This document shows, piece by piece, positions 44,741 to 55,009 of a stretch of DNA of 64,000 bases; position 1 is the stretch's first letter, and every line of letters begins with the position of its first letter. Source of the stretch: Leptolyngbyaceae cyanobacterium clean351 (lineage in GTDB: Bacteria; Cyanobacteriota; Cyanobacteriia; DAIDHW01); assembly GCA_027451865.1 (NCBI GenBank), contig DAIDHW010000005.1:64001-128000 (forward strand), read 5' to 3'. The notes below the pieces were generated by a model. That model worked only from the letters and a program-made list of their open reading frames with translations. It did no database searches and was not told the origin of the DNA. A program made the translations under genes and the position numbers.

Positions 44741-45982
44741 TCACTGCCAACAGGATACATAATTTTTGCTTAAAAAATCTACAGAGAATTTTTGCCAACA
44801 ATCGGCTAGATGACTGAGGTATTCCTCCTGGAAGCGCTGGGGGCGGAACCGTTGGGCGTGGTCACGAATGACTCCAGGGTCAAACTCACAGCCGCGGGCG
44901 TACTCCACCGCCTCGGCCAGGGCGAGGGGGTGCTGGGGAGAGAAAAATAAACCTGTGCCCTGCTGGGGATGGTGCCGGAAATCGAGGATTGTCTCTAGGG
45001 CTCCTCCCTGCCCGTAGGCAATCACTGGCGTACCGCAGGCCTGGGCCTCCACCGGGGCAATGCCGAAGTCCTCACAGGCCGCGTAGATGAATGCCCTGGC
45101 TCCCGCCATATACTCTTGCACAACACTCTGGGGCTGGGGGCCAAGTATCCGTACCTGAGGGCCAGCTAAGCGTTTCAGGCGAACTAGTTCCGGACCACCA
45201 CCAATTACCACTAGGGGATAACCAAGGCGGTTAAAGGCCTCAACAATCAGGTCAACTTTTTTGTAGCTGACCAGACGGGAGACAGTCAGGTAGTAGTCTT
45301 GTTTATCGGGTTGGAAGGGGAAGCGGTCTACCTGGACGGGCGGGTAGATGACCCTAGCCGGCCGGCGATAACAGCGCCAGATCCGCCGGGCCGTGTGCTG
45401 GGAGTTGGCAATGAAGAAATCTACCCGGTTAGCGGTGATAACATCCCACTGGCGGAGTTTGTGCAGCAGGTGACGGGTGAGCAGACCTGGCAAACCCCGA
45501 CCCAGGGGACTGGCCGCCAGGTACTCAAAGGTGAGGTCCCAGGCATAACGCATGGGCGTGTGACAGTAACACACATGCATTTGCTGGGAGGTAGTGAGTA
45601 CTCCCTTGGCTACCGTGTGGGAGGAGGAAAGGATAACGTCGTAGTCCCCCAAATCCAGTTGCTCAATCGCTAAGGGCAACAGGGGGAGATACTTCTGGAC
45701 CCCCCGCCAGCTCCCGGGCAGGTGCTGCACAAACGTGGTACCGACCTGTCTACCCCATAGGTAGCTGTGGGGATTGCTCGACTCGAAATCGATCAGGGCG
45801 TACACCCGAGCGTCAATGTGCCGGAGAATTTCTTGCACCACTAACTCTGAACCGCCCGTAGCCAGGGGGGTTAGCCACTCGTGTACCAGAGCATACCGCA
45901 GATCCGTTGGAGGCCTCCAACCCTGAGGAGACCGCCCAGGATCGCTGCTGCTGCCATTAAGTGGCTCTGGTGGCAAGGTCAA
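44741..45982 (-). CDS. GT4 family glycosyltransferase
   Basis: A 413-residue GT-B fold glycosyltransferase. Its N-terminal domain has [17 protein letters not shown]. The C-terminal nucleotide-sugar domain has [39 protein letters not shown] and the GT4 motif [20 protein letters not shown] (ExxxxxxxE). Similar enzymes act as mannosyltransferases in cyanobacterial polysaccharide clusters. The start TTG 45982 overlaps the ilvH stop in a four-base TTGA, which supports it. Confidence 0.9.
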   Translation of the reverse strand: MTLPPEPLNGSSSDPGRSPQGWRPPTDLRYALVHEWLTPLATGGSELVVQEILRHIDARVYALIDFESSNPHSYLWGRQVGTTFVQHLPGSWRGVQKYLPLLPLAIEQLDLGDYDVILSSSHTVAKGVLTTSQQMHVCYCHTPMRYAWDLTFEYLAASPLGRGLPGLLTRHLLHKLRQWDVITANRVDFFIANSQHTARRIWRCYRRPARVIYPPVQVDRFPFQPDKQDYYLTVSRLVSYKKVDLIVEAFNRLGYPLVVIGGGPELVRLKRLAGPQVRILGPQPQSVVQEYMAGARAFIYAACEDFGIAPVEAQACGTPVIAYGQGGALETILDFRHHPQQGTGLFFSPQHPLALAEAVEYARGCEFDPGVIRDHAQRFRPQRFQEEYLSHLADCWQKFSVDFLSKNYVSCWQ

Positions 45983-46497
45983 ACCTTGGCCTCAAGGGAT
46001 TTTAAGTACTCGGTATTCACTCCGGACTCGCGGGTGAGGGCAATTTTGCCAGTACGGGCAATTTCCTGAATCCCAAATTTGGTGAGGACCTGGACGATGG
46101 CCACTAGTTTGCCCGGGTCCCCTACCACCTCCAGGGTCAGAGACTGTTCAGCCACGTCCACTACCCGGGCCCGGAAGATCTGGGCAAGTTCCAAGATCTC
46201 GGAGCGCTTGTCACTGGGGGCACTCACCTTCAGCAGCATTAATTCCCGCTCAACACAGGGAATGACGGTGATATCCTGCACCTTGAGGACATTGATTAGC
46301 TTATAAAGTTGCTTGGTGAGCTGTTCGATCACGTGGGCATCACCAGGGACTACCATGGTGATTCGGGAAATCCCAGCTTCCTCGGCTGGCCCCACCGCCA
46401 GACTCTCAATGTTAAAGCCCCGACGAGCGAACAAGCCAGCAATCCTGGTGAGGACCCCTGCTTCATCTTCAACTAGAACTGATAGAGTGTGCTTCAT
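45979..46497 (-). CDS. ilvH: acetolactate synthase small (regulatory) subunit
   Basis: IlvH binds valine and stimulates the catalytic subunit IlvB in branched-chain amino-acid synthesis. The 172-residue protein has an ACT domain at about residues 2-78 ([25 protein letters not shown], written here in two parts: [14 protein letters not shown] and [20 protein letters not shown]) and a C-terminal ALS_ss domain ([18 protein letters not shown]). Length is normal. It is 11 bp after the alpha/beta hydrolase gene boundary and overlaps the GT4 start by four bases, coupling amino-acid and polysaccharide genes in one transcript. Confidence 0.95.
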   Translation of the reverse strand: MKHTLSVLVEDEAGVLTRIAGLFARRGFNIESLAVGPAEEAGISRITMVVPGDAHVIEQLTKQLYKLINVLKVQDITVIPCVERELMLLKVSAPSDKRSEILELAQIFRARVVDVAEQSLTLEVVGDPGKLVAIVQVLTKFGIQEIARTGKIALTRESGVNTEYLKSLEAKV

Positions 46498-46508
46498 GAC
46501 CTGGGGAC

Positions 46509-47426
46509 TTAGGGTAGACAGGGGGGGAATTGACCAGCTATCCAGTTGAGAATCGCTGGGTTGACTTGCTCCGGAGCTTCATCTTGGGGGCAGTGCCCAA
46601 CCCGGTCTAGGGACACCAGGGTTACGCGCGGGTTGAGGGCCGTAAATCTAGGAGCTAGCTGGTAGGGAATCATGCGGTCTTCACGCCCCCAAATCAGCAG
46701 CATCGGCAAGTCGAGGGTAGGCAACAGTCCGGCAACCCGGGGGCCAAAATCTGGCCGGGTCATAGCCTTAGTGATCCGGTAGAAGGCCTCAGCTGCCCCT
46801 TGATCGTAGGCGGGCCGGCTAAGGATAGTGACTAACTCTGGAGTGACTGCCTGGGGATTGGCGTAGGCAAGCTTAGCCCAAGGCCCCACCACCCCCGGCC
46901 GGCGGACTAGGTAGAACAGAGCCTTAAGCACCGGCGGAGAGGCCACCAGGTTTTCGGCCAGGCTGGCTAGGGACTGCAACCAGGGGGCAACCATGGCTGT
47001 ACGAGCCCCTGGGTCCGGGAGACTGAGCATCACTAGTCCTCGGGCCATCTCTGGGTAGGTACCCGCGGCCGCTAGGGCTAGGAGGGCGCCAATGGAGTTG
47101 CCTATTAGTATGGCTGGACGGCTGATCAGAGCCCGCCAGAAAGCATACAGCTGTTCCACCCAAAGAGCAATGCTGTAGTCAGCGCCGGCCTTTTGGGAGG
47201 CCCCAAAACCCAACAGATCCAGGGCATAGACTGGGTGGCGCTGGGCTAGGACGGGGAGATTATGGCGCCAGTGGCCGATGGAAGCACCAAAGCCGTGGAT
47301 CAACACGAGGGGGACGGAGGAGTAATGGGCTTGGGGAGGACGGAGATAACTGTAACGGGTCTGCCAGCCCCGCCAGGCCCAATCTCTTTGCTGACCCCAG
47401 GACTTGGGTGGGGGGAGGGTTGTCAT
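46509..47426 (-). CDS. alpha/beta-fold hydrolase
   Basis: A 305-residue alpha/beta hydrolase with the oxyanion segment [13 protein letters not shown], the nucleophile elbow GNSIGA (Ser in NSIGALLAL), an acid Asp in [12 protein letters not shown] and the catalytic His in RVGHCPQDE, so the triad looks complete. Relatives in cyanobacteria and plastids include pheophytinase-like and unknown-substrate enzymes; I cannot choose. It lies upstream of ilvH on the same strand and is divergent from the DnaJ-TPR gene. Confidence 0.9.
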   Translation of the reverse strand: MTTLPPPKSWGQQRDWAWRGWQTRYSYLRPPQAHYSSVPLVLIHGFGASIGHWRHNLPVLAQRHPVYALDLLGFGASQKAGADYSIALWVEQLYAFWRALISRPAILIGNSIGALLALAAAGTYPEMARGLVMLSLPDPGARTAMVAPWLQSLASLAENLVASPPVLKALFYLVRRPGVVGPWAKLAYANPQAVTPELVTILSRPAYDQGAAEAFYRITKAMTRPDFGPRVAGLLPTLDLPMLLIWGREDRMIPYQLAPRFTALNPRVTLVSLDRVGHCPQDEAPEQVNPAILNWIAGQFPPCLP

Positions 47427-47564
47427 AGTTACCGCCTACGATATCTGAATTGGAATATTCCAGTCAACCCCAAACTACCAGGGCCTTGCCGCGGCCTTGT
47501 CAGGAGCGGCCCCAACACAATAGACTGTATGAGCAGGGCTCTCATCTTGGCAGTTGCGTGCAGC

Positions 47565-48503
47565 ATGGCCTTTCCAATTTCCCAGGGCTTATTTGCTCTC
47601 GACATAATTGATTTTTATGCCATTCTTGGCGTGCCCGTGACGGCAGACGTCAAGGAACTGCGCAAACGTTACTTGGTTATCTCCCGCAGTCTACACCCGG
47701 ACAGCCGCCATGGCAGCAGTCCCGGGGAGATGCAGCTGGCCACAGACTGGCTAGCGCAAATGGTCAATCCGGCTTACAAAAGGCTAACGGATGAGAAGGA
47801 ACGTGCAGAGTACAATCTAATCCTAAAGTTGAAGGCCAAACAGTGTCTTGATAAGTCAGGGTTAATCCGCCTGGCCCCTGACCAGCATTTGCCCCCAGGC
47901 CCTCCCGGAGAGGCGGCTTACCTGGCCAAACTAAGCGAACTTGCCCAGGGTCAGTACGAAACCCTAGGAGAAGTAGTTAAGTTCACTGGCCAGATCAGTG
48001 AGGTAAACTTGGCCTTCCTGCTTTGGCAGCAAGAGGGGATTCCGTCGGCCACGGTAGCTCCCCGGGTAGAACCCCGACCTGTTGTCCGAGCTGCCGCCTC
48101 CGAAGTTGCCAAGGCTACCACGAACGACATCAACCCCCGTCTCAACAGCGTCTCCTACGCCGAGGAGTACTGCCGGCGGGCCGAGGAGTTGATCGGCAAG
48201 AATCAATTTGCCGCTGCCCTGCAGGAAGTGCGCGATGGTCTCAAAATCGACCCTGGTAGCGTGCGCTGCCTTATCCTAGAAGGAAAAATACATCTGCTGC
48301 AGAATCAACTCACCCTGGCGCGGATCTATTTTGACCGCGCCCTCAAAGTCGACCCCCAGAACCCTGAGGCCGCCGATGGCAGACAGCAGGTAGAGCGCAG
48401 ACTTAAAGCAGCCGGGGCGGCTAAGACTCCCACCCCACCGCCTAAAGATAATAAGCCTAATGGTGGCCTGTTTGGCGGCCTGTTCGGGGGAAAAAGGAAG
48501 TAA
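47565..48503 (+). CDS. J-domain protein with TPR repeats
   Basis: An N-terminal J domain (DFYAILGVPVTADVKELRKRYL, listed as DFYAILGVPVTAD and LRKRYLVISRSLHPDS) in which the usual HPD reads HPD within LHPDSRHG, so it can in principle stimulate Hsp70. The later part has two to three tetratricopeptide repeats (AEELIGKNQFAAALQEV, GKIHLLQNQLTLARIYF, DRALKVDPQNPEAA). It ends in a Gly-rich repeat (GGLFGGLFGG). I place the start at ATG 47565 (MAFPISQGLFALD, 312 residues), as cyanobacterial relatives begin close to the J domain. ATG 47529 upstream (MSRALIL) is possible. hisZ starts six bases after the stop. Confidence 0.82.
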   Translation: MAFPISQGLFALDIIDFYAILGVPVTADVKELRKRYLVISRSLHPDSRHGSSPGEMQLATDWLAQMVNPAYKRLTDEKERAEYNLILKLKAKQCLDKSGLIRLAPDQHLPPGPPGEAAYLAKLSELAQGQYETLGEVVKFTGQISEVNLAFLLWQQEGIPSATVAPRVEPRPVVRAAASEVAKATTNDINPRLNSVSYAEEYCRRAEELIGKNQFAAALQEVRDGLKIDPGSVRCLILEGKIHLLQNQLTLARIYFDRALKVDPQNPEAADGRQQVERRLKAAGAAKTPTPPPKDNKPNGGLFGGLFGGKRK

Positions 48504-48508
48504 CTTCT

Positions 48509-49741
48509 ATGGTTTACCAATCCCCCACTGGGGCTCGGGACCTCCTACCCTTAGAAGTAGCCCAGAAGCGATGGATCGAGGAGCATCTACAGCGGGTATT
48601 TCACAGCTGGGGTTACCACCGGATCATTACCTCCACCCTTGAGCGGCTGGACACGCTCATGGCCAAGGGAGCCATCGACTCCCGGACTGTGTTCCACATT
48701 CAGGGAGTAGGAGAAGAGCTTCTGGGCCTGCGGCCTGAGCTGACCGCCTCCATCGCACGGACCGTCGTCACCCGGATGGACGGGGTCTCTTTCCCCCAGC
48801 GTTTGTACTATACTGCCAACGTATTTCGCCGCTCCAGCGCTAGTACGCACAACAGTCAGCAGGAGTTTTATCAGGCTGGTGTGGAGTTACTCGGAGCAGG
48901 GGAGCTGGCGGCCGATGCGGAGGTGCTGCTGCTGCTAGCCGAGAGTCTGGAGAGCCTAGGGGTCTGCCCGGGGGAGACCGGTTGGCAGCTTTTACTTGGG
49001 GAAGCTAGTCTCACCGAATCGCTCCTCCGGGAATTTCCCCCTGAGTGGCAACCCCAGGTGCGCTGGGGGATAGCTCATCTGGACCGGGTGCTGCTGGCTA
49101 CCTTGCCCCTAAACCTGCAGACTCAGGCCATGTTTTTACTGGACCTGCGGGGAGAACCCAGGCACATCCTGACTAAACTAAGTCATACTCCCCTCACCCC
49201 AGCTCAAGCCGTAACTCTGGAACGGCTAGAGTCCCTGGTTGACTTGCTAGAGGGAGCCTGGGGACCCAAGTTTCCCCTCGTGGTAGACTTAAGCCTCACT
49301 CAAGATTTTGCCTACTACACTGGCATTATCTTTGAAGTAATCGGTCACACTCCCCACGGGCCACGAGTGATTGGCCAAGGGGGACGCTACGATCAGCTCC
49401 TGGGAGTCTACCATCCCCGGGGAGAAACTCAACCAGGCATTGGCTTTTCCTTGCACTTGGAAGAACTACATCAGATGCTATCAGCAGCCTCCCAGTTACC
49501 TCAGTGTAGTCCGGGGCCAGAGGCTCTAGTGGCAGCCCTAACTCCCCCAGCTCAGCCGGCGGCCTTTGCGGTGGCTCGAGAGCACCGCCGTACCCATCCC
49601 CAGGCCCGGGTCGTAATGGATCTAGGCCATGAACAGCCTGTTGACCGTGAGCGAGTCTTAGCCTACGCTCGAGAGCAGCAAATTCCCGCGGTCCTCTGGG
49701 TAGATATCCAGGGACAAGTATCCCCTGAATTTTTAGACTAG
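48509..49741 (+). CDS. hisZ: ATP phosphoribosyltransferase regulatory subunit HisZ
   Basis: HisZ is a catalytically inactive HisRS-like partner of short-form HisG in histidine biosynthesis. The 410-residue protein starts with YQSPTGARDLLPLEVAQKRW and has class II synthetase-like motifs (LGLRPELTASIARTV, YTANVFRRSSASTHNSQQEF, GQGGRYDQLLG). It lacks a HisRS anticodon-binding domain of normal type, which distinguishes it from HisS. hisG is not in the window. It follows the J-domain gene by six bases. Confidence 0.93.
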   Translation: MVYQSPTGARDLLPLEVAQKRWIEEHLQRVFHSWGYHRIITSTLERLDTLMAKGAIDSRTVFHIQGVGEELLGLRPELTASIARTVVTRMDGVSFPQRLYYTANVFRRSSASTHNSQQEFYQAGVELLGAGELAADAEVLLLLAESLESLGVCPGETGWQLLLGEASLTESLLREFPPEWQPQVRWGIAHLDRVLLATLPLNLQTQAMFLLDLRGEPRHILTKLSHTPLTPAQAVTLERLESLVDLLEGAWGPKFPLVVDLSLTQDFAYYTGIIFEVIGHTPHGPRVIGQGGRYDQLLGVYHPRGETQPGIGFSLHLEELHQMLSAASQLPQCSPGPEALVAALTPPAQPAAFAVAREHRRTHPQARVVMDLGHEQPVDRERVLAYAREQQIPAVLWVDIQGQVSPEFLD

Positions 49742-49813
49742 TCAGTCTCCTAACTCCTGGGGAGAACCTGTCAGCCTGCTGCTTTGGACTATCCGCAATT
49801 CTGACGGTGCCCT

Positions 49814-52003
49814 GTGTCCTCTTTTCTTTGGCTAGACCAGCTCAGCTTCCCAGACCAAACTGGGGACAAGGCCTTCCGGCTTGGCCAACTAGCCCAGAAA
49901 GGCTACACAGTCGTGCCAGGATTCGTCTTGCCCTCCTCGGTTTATCAAGAGTTTTGGGAGAGTCAGAAATGGTCTGACCCCTTGCTCACTGATTTGTTTC
50001 ATTCCTCCTTCCATCTCCAGGTAGAGGATAGTTGCCAGTTGCAGGCGGTGGCCCGGCGGCTGCGGCGGGGGGTGCTAGATGCAGACCTACCTGAGACCTG
50101 GGTAGAAGAATGGTTTAGGGGAGTCGTGCCCTGGCAGGCGCCAGCCCTCCTGTTGCGGCCCTCCCTCCATATCCCGGGCCCGGGGGATAAACAGCTGCAG
50201 GGGCTGCTGCGAGACCAGGTCTGTCTACCCCAGCTGGGGGCCTTGAGTCAAGGGGTAAAACTGGTATGGGCAGAGATATTCCGGGCGGCTAGTCTGGTTT
50301 GCTGGCAGCGACGCAGTCTGCAGCTGACTCAACTCCAGTTAGGGGTGATTATCCAACCCCTACTGCCGGTGGTCAGTTCAGGAGTTTTAACTCTGGAGAG
50401 TGCCACTAATGCTCAAGTGCAGGCGATTCAAGGTCTGAGCCTAGCCCTCTCGCAGGGTGAGGTAATTCCTGATTTGTACCATCTGCACCGAGGGCAGGTG
50501 ATTTCCCAGCACTTGGGTCGCCAAACCCTAGCCTATGGCCTGGAACCGCGGGACTTTAGCCAAAACCCCCTTACCCCCTTGCCGGCCCGCCCCCTGTCGG
50601 GGCAGCAGGACTTTGTCCTTACCCCCCAGCAGCTTGGCGAACTAGGGCGCCTGGTAGCTAGGGTAAGCCAGGACTTTGCCCCTCCCTACTCCCTAGAATG
50701 GCTCCTCAGGCATAACCAACCGGCATTACTCCTGACCGAATTTTCCCCCTGCTCACCAACTACCCGGCAGTGGACAGGGATTGGTGCGGCCCCGGGGCGC
50801 CGGCTAGCTCCAGCGGTGGTGGTGTCAACCCCTGTCCCTGGTGAACTACCACCGGGCAGTATTCTGGTCGCCCGAGATATCCCCCCCCCTTGGCTACCCT
50901 GGCTCACCCAGGTAGGGGGAATAGTCACTGAGGGGGGAGGGATCGCCAGCCACGGCGGCATTCTCGCCCGGGATTTGGGAGTGCCGGCGGTGGTGGGCGT
51001 GGTAGGTATCACTGATCAAGTGCGGACCGGGGAGCTGCTCCTAGTAGATGGGGACCGGGGAGAAGTTAGCCGGGGTGTCGAACCTCCGCCCCCGACCAGC
51101 CCCAATCCCCTACCGTCCCTGACTCCCGGTCCCCGGGTTACCCAACTCCTCGTCACTATCAACCAGGTTCAGGCCCTAGGGTCAATCCGGCAAGAAGCAG
51201 TAGATGGGGTTGGGCTAGTGCGTTCAGAACTAATGCTGCTAGGTGCCCTGGAGGGTCAGCATCCCCAGGAGTGGGTCCGCCAAGGACGCCAGAACGAACT
51301 GCGCTCCCTAATCACCAACCGGCTAGAACCGATCGCTAGGGCCTTTGATCCTCGGCCTGTGTTCTATCGCACCTTGGATCTGCGCAGCCATGAATTTCAG
51401 CACCTAGAGGGAGCGCCGGCCCCGGAACTCAACCCGGCCCTAGGAAACCGGGGCACCCTAGCCTACTGCCAGGACCCACAACTGTTTGACATCGAAGTGG
51501 CAGCCTTGATGGCTATCCATAACCAGGGACACCACAACCTGCACTTACTGTTACCTTTGGTGCGAACAGTAGAAGAGTTTCGCTTCTGTCAACAAAGGGT
51601 TGCCTCCCTACCCCTATGGTTAATGGCTGAAGTACCCTCAGTTTTGTTTTTACTACCTGAATACGTAGCAGCGGGAGCCCAAGGAATCGCCATTGGCACC
51701 AACGATCTGCACCAGTTTCTGTTTGCCCTAGACCGAGATGGTCCCCAGCCAGACCAGCAGAACCTCAATCCCGCCTTCACCGCCGCTCTTAACAGCCTGG
51801 TGTGTCAGTCTCGTCAGCTGGGTATCCGGGCGATCATTTGTGGGGATGCTGTCAGACGTCATCCGGAGTTAATTGATCTGCTGGTGAGTTGGGGGATTTG
51901 GGGGATATCGGTGGACCTGCCAGCCTTGGAGGTCACCCGCCGGGCCCTGAGCCGAGCTGAGCAACGGTTGCTTTTACCGGGGGCGTGGGGCCAGAATAGT
52001 TGA
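49814..52003 (+). CDS. phosphoenolpyruvate synthase-like protein
   Basis: A 729-residue protein with the PEP synthase/PPDK architecture. The N-terminal ATP-grasp-like part (about 1-330) starts with GDKAFRLGQLAQKGYTVVPGFVL. The swivelling phosphohistidine domain holds the catalytic His in TEGGGIASHGGILARDLGVP. The C-terminal PEP/pyruvate TIM barrel has GVGLVRSELM, FYRTLDLRSHE, IAIGTNDLHQF and the late Cys in IICGDAVRRHPE. The ATP-binding half is poorly conserved: where the family has AVRSSATAEDL this protein has LLLRPSLHIPGPGD. It starts with GTG 49814. Function as a true PEP synthase is uncertain. Confidence 0.8.
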   Translation: MSSFLWLDQLSFPDQTGDKAFRLGQLAQKGYTVVPGFVLPSSVYQEFWESQKWSDPLLTDLFHSSFHLQVEDSCQLQAVARRLRRGVLDADLPETWVEEWFRGVVPWQAPALLLRPSLHIPGPGDKQLQGLLRDQVCLPQLGALSQGVKLVWAEIFRAASLVCWQRRSLQLTQLQLGVIIQPLLPVVSSGVLTLESATNAQVQAIQGLSLALSQGEVIPDLYHLHRGQVISQHLGRQTLAYGLEPRDFSQNPLTPLPARPLSGQQDFVLTPQQLGELGRLVARVSQDFAPPYSLEWLLRHNQPALLLTEFSPCSPTTRQWTGIGAAPGRRLAPAVVVSTPVPGELPPGSILVARDIPPPWLPWLTQVGGIVTEGGGIASHGGILARDLGVPAVVGVVGITDQVRTGELLLVDGDRGEVSRGVEPPPPTSPNPLPSLTPGPRVTQLLVTINQVQALGSIRQEAVDGVGLVRSELMLLGALEGQHPQEWVRQGRQNELRSLITNRLEPIARAFDPRPVFYRTLDLRSHEFQHLEGAPAPELNPALGNRGTLAYCQDPQLFDIEVAALMAIHNQGHHNLHLLLPLVRTVEEFRFCQQRVASLPLWLMAEVPSVLFLLPEYVAAGAQGIAIGTNDLHQFLFALDRDGPQPDQQNLNPAFTAALNSLVCQSRQLGIRAIICGDAVRRHPELIDLLVSWGIWGISVDLPALEVTRRALSRAEQRLLLPGAWGQNS

Positions 52004-52023
52004 AGTGATCGCTAAAGTCCCCC

Positions 52024-54940
52024 ATGACTTACTCCTTCAGTGAGCAGCACAAGCCGCGGGTACCAGGCCAGATCGTCCGGCTCCGGACTCGCTACCACCT
52101 GGTAAAGAATATTTAAACTACTCCTGAGGGACCTCAATTGCACCTGGCTTGCCTAGAGGATGACGCCCTCGGGGAGCCCCTAGACGTCTTTTGGCAGCGG
52201 GAGTTAGACCGACAGATAGTCAGGCAGCGAGAGCCCTGGAAGCTGGAGACGAACCAGGGTCTTGACCGGCCGGAGTTACTTGCTGCCCACCTGCACACCC
52301 TGCGCTGGAACTGCGTCACCTCCACCCGGCCAGACCTGCTTCAAGCTCCCTACCGCGCCGGAATTGAGATCAGAAACTACCAGCTAGAACCCCTGCGGCG
52401 AGCCTTAAGCATGCCTCGGGTAGCCCTGTCCATCGCCGATGACGTGGGCCTTGGGAAGACTATTGAAGCGGGTTTGATTCTCCAGGAGTTAAAGTTGCGC
52501 CAGAAAATTCGCCGAGGGCTAATCTGTTGTCCCGCTAGTGTGGTGCTCCAGTCGCGAGAGGAGATGGAAAACCGCTTTGGGGTCTCATTGACGATTTTTG
52601 CCCGGGAGTTTGCGCACCAGGAGAAGGTCAATCAGGGCCACAACACTAATCCCTGAACTACCCAGTCTTGGTTTATCACTTCTCATACCCTCCTGGGCAA
52701 GGAAGAATACAAAGTCCCCCTGCTCAATCACCTGCAAGAGTTTGCGGCCGAGACGATTTTAATCCTAGACGAGGCCCACCAAGGGACCCCGGCGGGCAAC
52801 GGTAGTTACGCGATAGATTCGGAGCTCACCAAGACCCTCCGTCAGGTAGTGCCCCGCTTTGAACACAAGGTCTTCCTCTCCGCTACCCCCCACAACGGCT
52901 ACTCCAATAGCTTTACGGCCCTCTTAGAACTCCTAGACCCCCAACGCTTTTGTCGGGGGGTTACCATCCAGTCCACGCAACAACTGCGCTCGGTCCTGGT
53001 GCGTCGCCTTAAGCGGGACCTCCTCAGTCTAGGGGATAGTTTTCCGGAACGGCGGGTAGTCTCCATCCCCCTGGAAGTCCCCGACGACGCCCCAGAGCTG
53101 AGGCCATCGGACCTCCTAGGGCAATATCGCCGCCTGCGGGAGAACCCTAGGGGAGGCTTCTGCCCGGGAGCAGGCGGCACGACCTGGTAATCACCTGCCT
53201 CTAAAAACGCCTCCTCCCCTCCATCGAGGCTTTTTACCGGACCCTCCAGGTACACCGGCACACCCACCAGACTGTCGAGTCCAGTGCCTGGGCAGTCCGA
53301 GCTATTGATTATGTGCCGGACCTTGATCAGGGGGAGGTAGACCTGTCCGAGGCGGAGGCCATGGAGCAAGCCGACACCCAAATTCAAGCTGCCTCCCGCC
53401 AGCTGCCAACCCTCAGACCCCTAGAACTGCAACTTCTAGGGCAGATGGAGGAGGTAGCCGGGTTAGCCCGTCACCTCAGTGACCCCCGGGTAGAGTACCT
53501 CAAGGGCTGGATTCGTCAGCACCAGCGTCCTCAGGTGGGGACAGCGGGGGCACCCCGGGGGCGCACGCGAGTGATCATCTTCACTGAGTACTCGGATACT
53601 AAAGAATACCTGCAGTACCACCTAGAGCGCTTCATTGAGGGCTCAGACCAATCGCCGTAGCGGATCGCCAAATTTGATGGTGCCCTCGACCCGCAGCAGC
53701 GCAAGACCCTCAAGGACACCTTCAACGCCGACCCTGAACATCATCCCCTACGGGTCTTGATTGCCACCGATGCCGCCCGGGAGGGAATCAATCTCCAAAA
53801 CCACTGTGCCGATCTGTTCCACTTCGATCTACCCTGGAACCCCAGCCGCCTTGAGCAGCGCAACGGTCGGATTGACCGCAAGCTTCAACAGGCCAAGGTG
53901 GTCCGCTGCCACTACTTTGTCATTCCCAAGCGCCCAGAAGACCGGGTCTTAGACACCCTAGTGCGCAAAAGTGACGCTATCTACCGAGACCTGGGAAGCT
54001 TGCCCCTGGTGGTGGTCGACCAGATGAGACAATGCCTTGCCCAGGGCATTAACACCCCCGAGCAGCTAGTGGAAGCCATGGAGCTGATTGATGCCCCGGG
54101 CTCCCGGGGCCAAGAGGCGGCCACCATCTCAGGCCTGGCTGCAGTTTGACGAGCAGCACTTTCGCAGCACCCTCTCAGCTGGGTTGGGGTTGCTCGGGGT
54201 GTCTCCCCTGAAAGCGGATCCCCAGGTGCCGGGGCAGTGGATTATCCCAGATTTGGCAGAAACCCTAGGCCAGGACCCAGACTGAAACTACACCCTCAAG
54301 TCCCTGCGGGAACCTGACCTGTCCCCTACTGCTGCACCTAAATTTCGTCCCTTAGTCTTTGCCGACCCCAATTCCCTAGATAACCAGGTGGTCCATCTTT
54401 ATCTAGAACATTTATTGGTACAATGGCTGCTGGCTCAGTTTACGGTGCAAGGCTTTGTCAAGCACGAGCTTAGCCGTGTCTGCGTCTGCGTTACCGAAAA
54501 GGCAGTGGACTACGTGGTCTTCTGGGGCCGGGTGTCCCTCTATGGCCGGCAGGCTACCCGGCTGCACGACGAGTTATTTGCGGTGGCGGCCCCCTGGAAA
54601 CCTTATCCCCTCAGGGGTCAGCGGCCGCTCCGGCCCCTAGGACCCAAGGACCGCAACCTAGTGGGGGATTTGGAAAGGTCCTTGGCCGCGGGGGTGCCCC
54701 TGCCGGAAGGCAAGCAGGGTTTATTTCGCGACTCCCTGTCCCGGGATGCCCAGGACCCTTTGCCCTACCTAGAACAGGAGGCCAATCAGCTGATCGCCAA
54801 GACCACCAAGCAACTGACCATTCGCGGGGAGCGGGAGGCCAAGGTAAGGGGGCATCATCACTGCACAAATCGAGAATATTGAGGCATTGAGGCGCGGGTG
54901 CAGGAGTACGAAGCGGCAAGACTCAAGTCCAGTGGCATCC
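52024..54940 (+). pseudogene. DrmD-like SNF2 helicase of DISARM, heavily degraded
   Basis: Segments of one large helicase lie in order on the plus strand. N-terminus from ATG 52024 (PGQIVRLRTRYHLVKNI), TAA at 52114, then LHLACLEDDALGEPLDVFW, LHTLRWNCVTSTRPDL, Walker A DDVGLGKTIEAGLIL, TGA at 52654, the DEAH-type LILDEAHQGTP, and FLSATPHNGYSNSF. Frameshifts at about 53130-53180 and a TAA at 53202 precede the second helicase half with VIIFTEYSDTKEYL. After TAG 53658 come LIATDAAREGINLQNHC and EQRNGRIDRKLQQ. A frameshift near 54130, TGA at 54283, the C-terminal domain (GRVSLYGRQATRLHDEL) and a last shift near 54850 follow. The order and text match DrmD. No other DISARM gene is present. Confidence 0.88.
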
Positions 54941-55009
54941 AGCTACCCCTGAACTTCAGCGCCGCCGGTAGTTTATCTGCGCTTCAGGTCCGGTACCTAG
55001 CTCGCGACC

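Noticed and set aside
53181-54149. Reading the DrmD segments as several small real genes
   Set aside because: Each piece begins mid-domain without a start signal, and joined together they reproduce one helicase in order; they are parts of a pseudogene.
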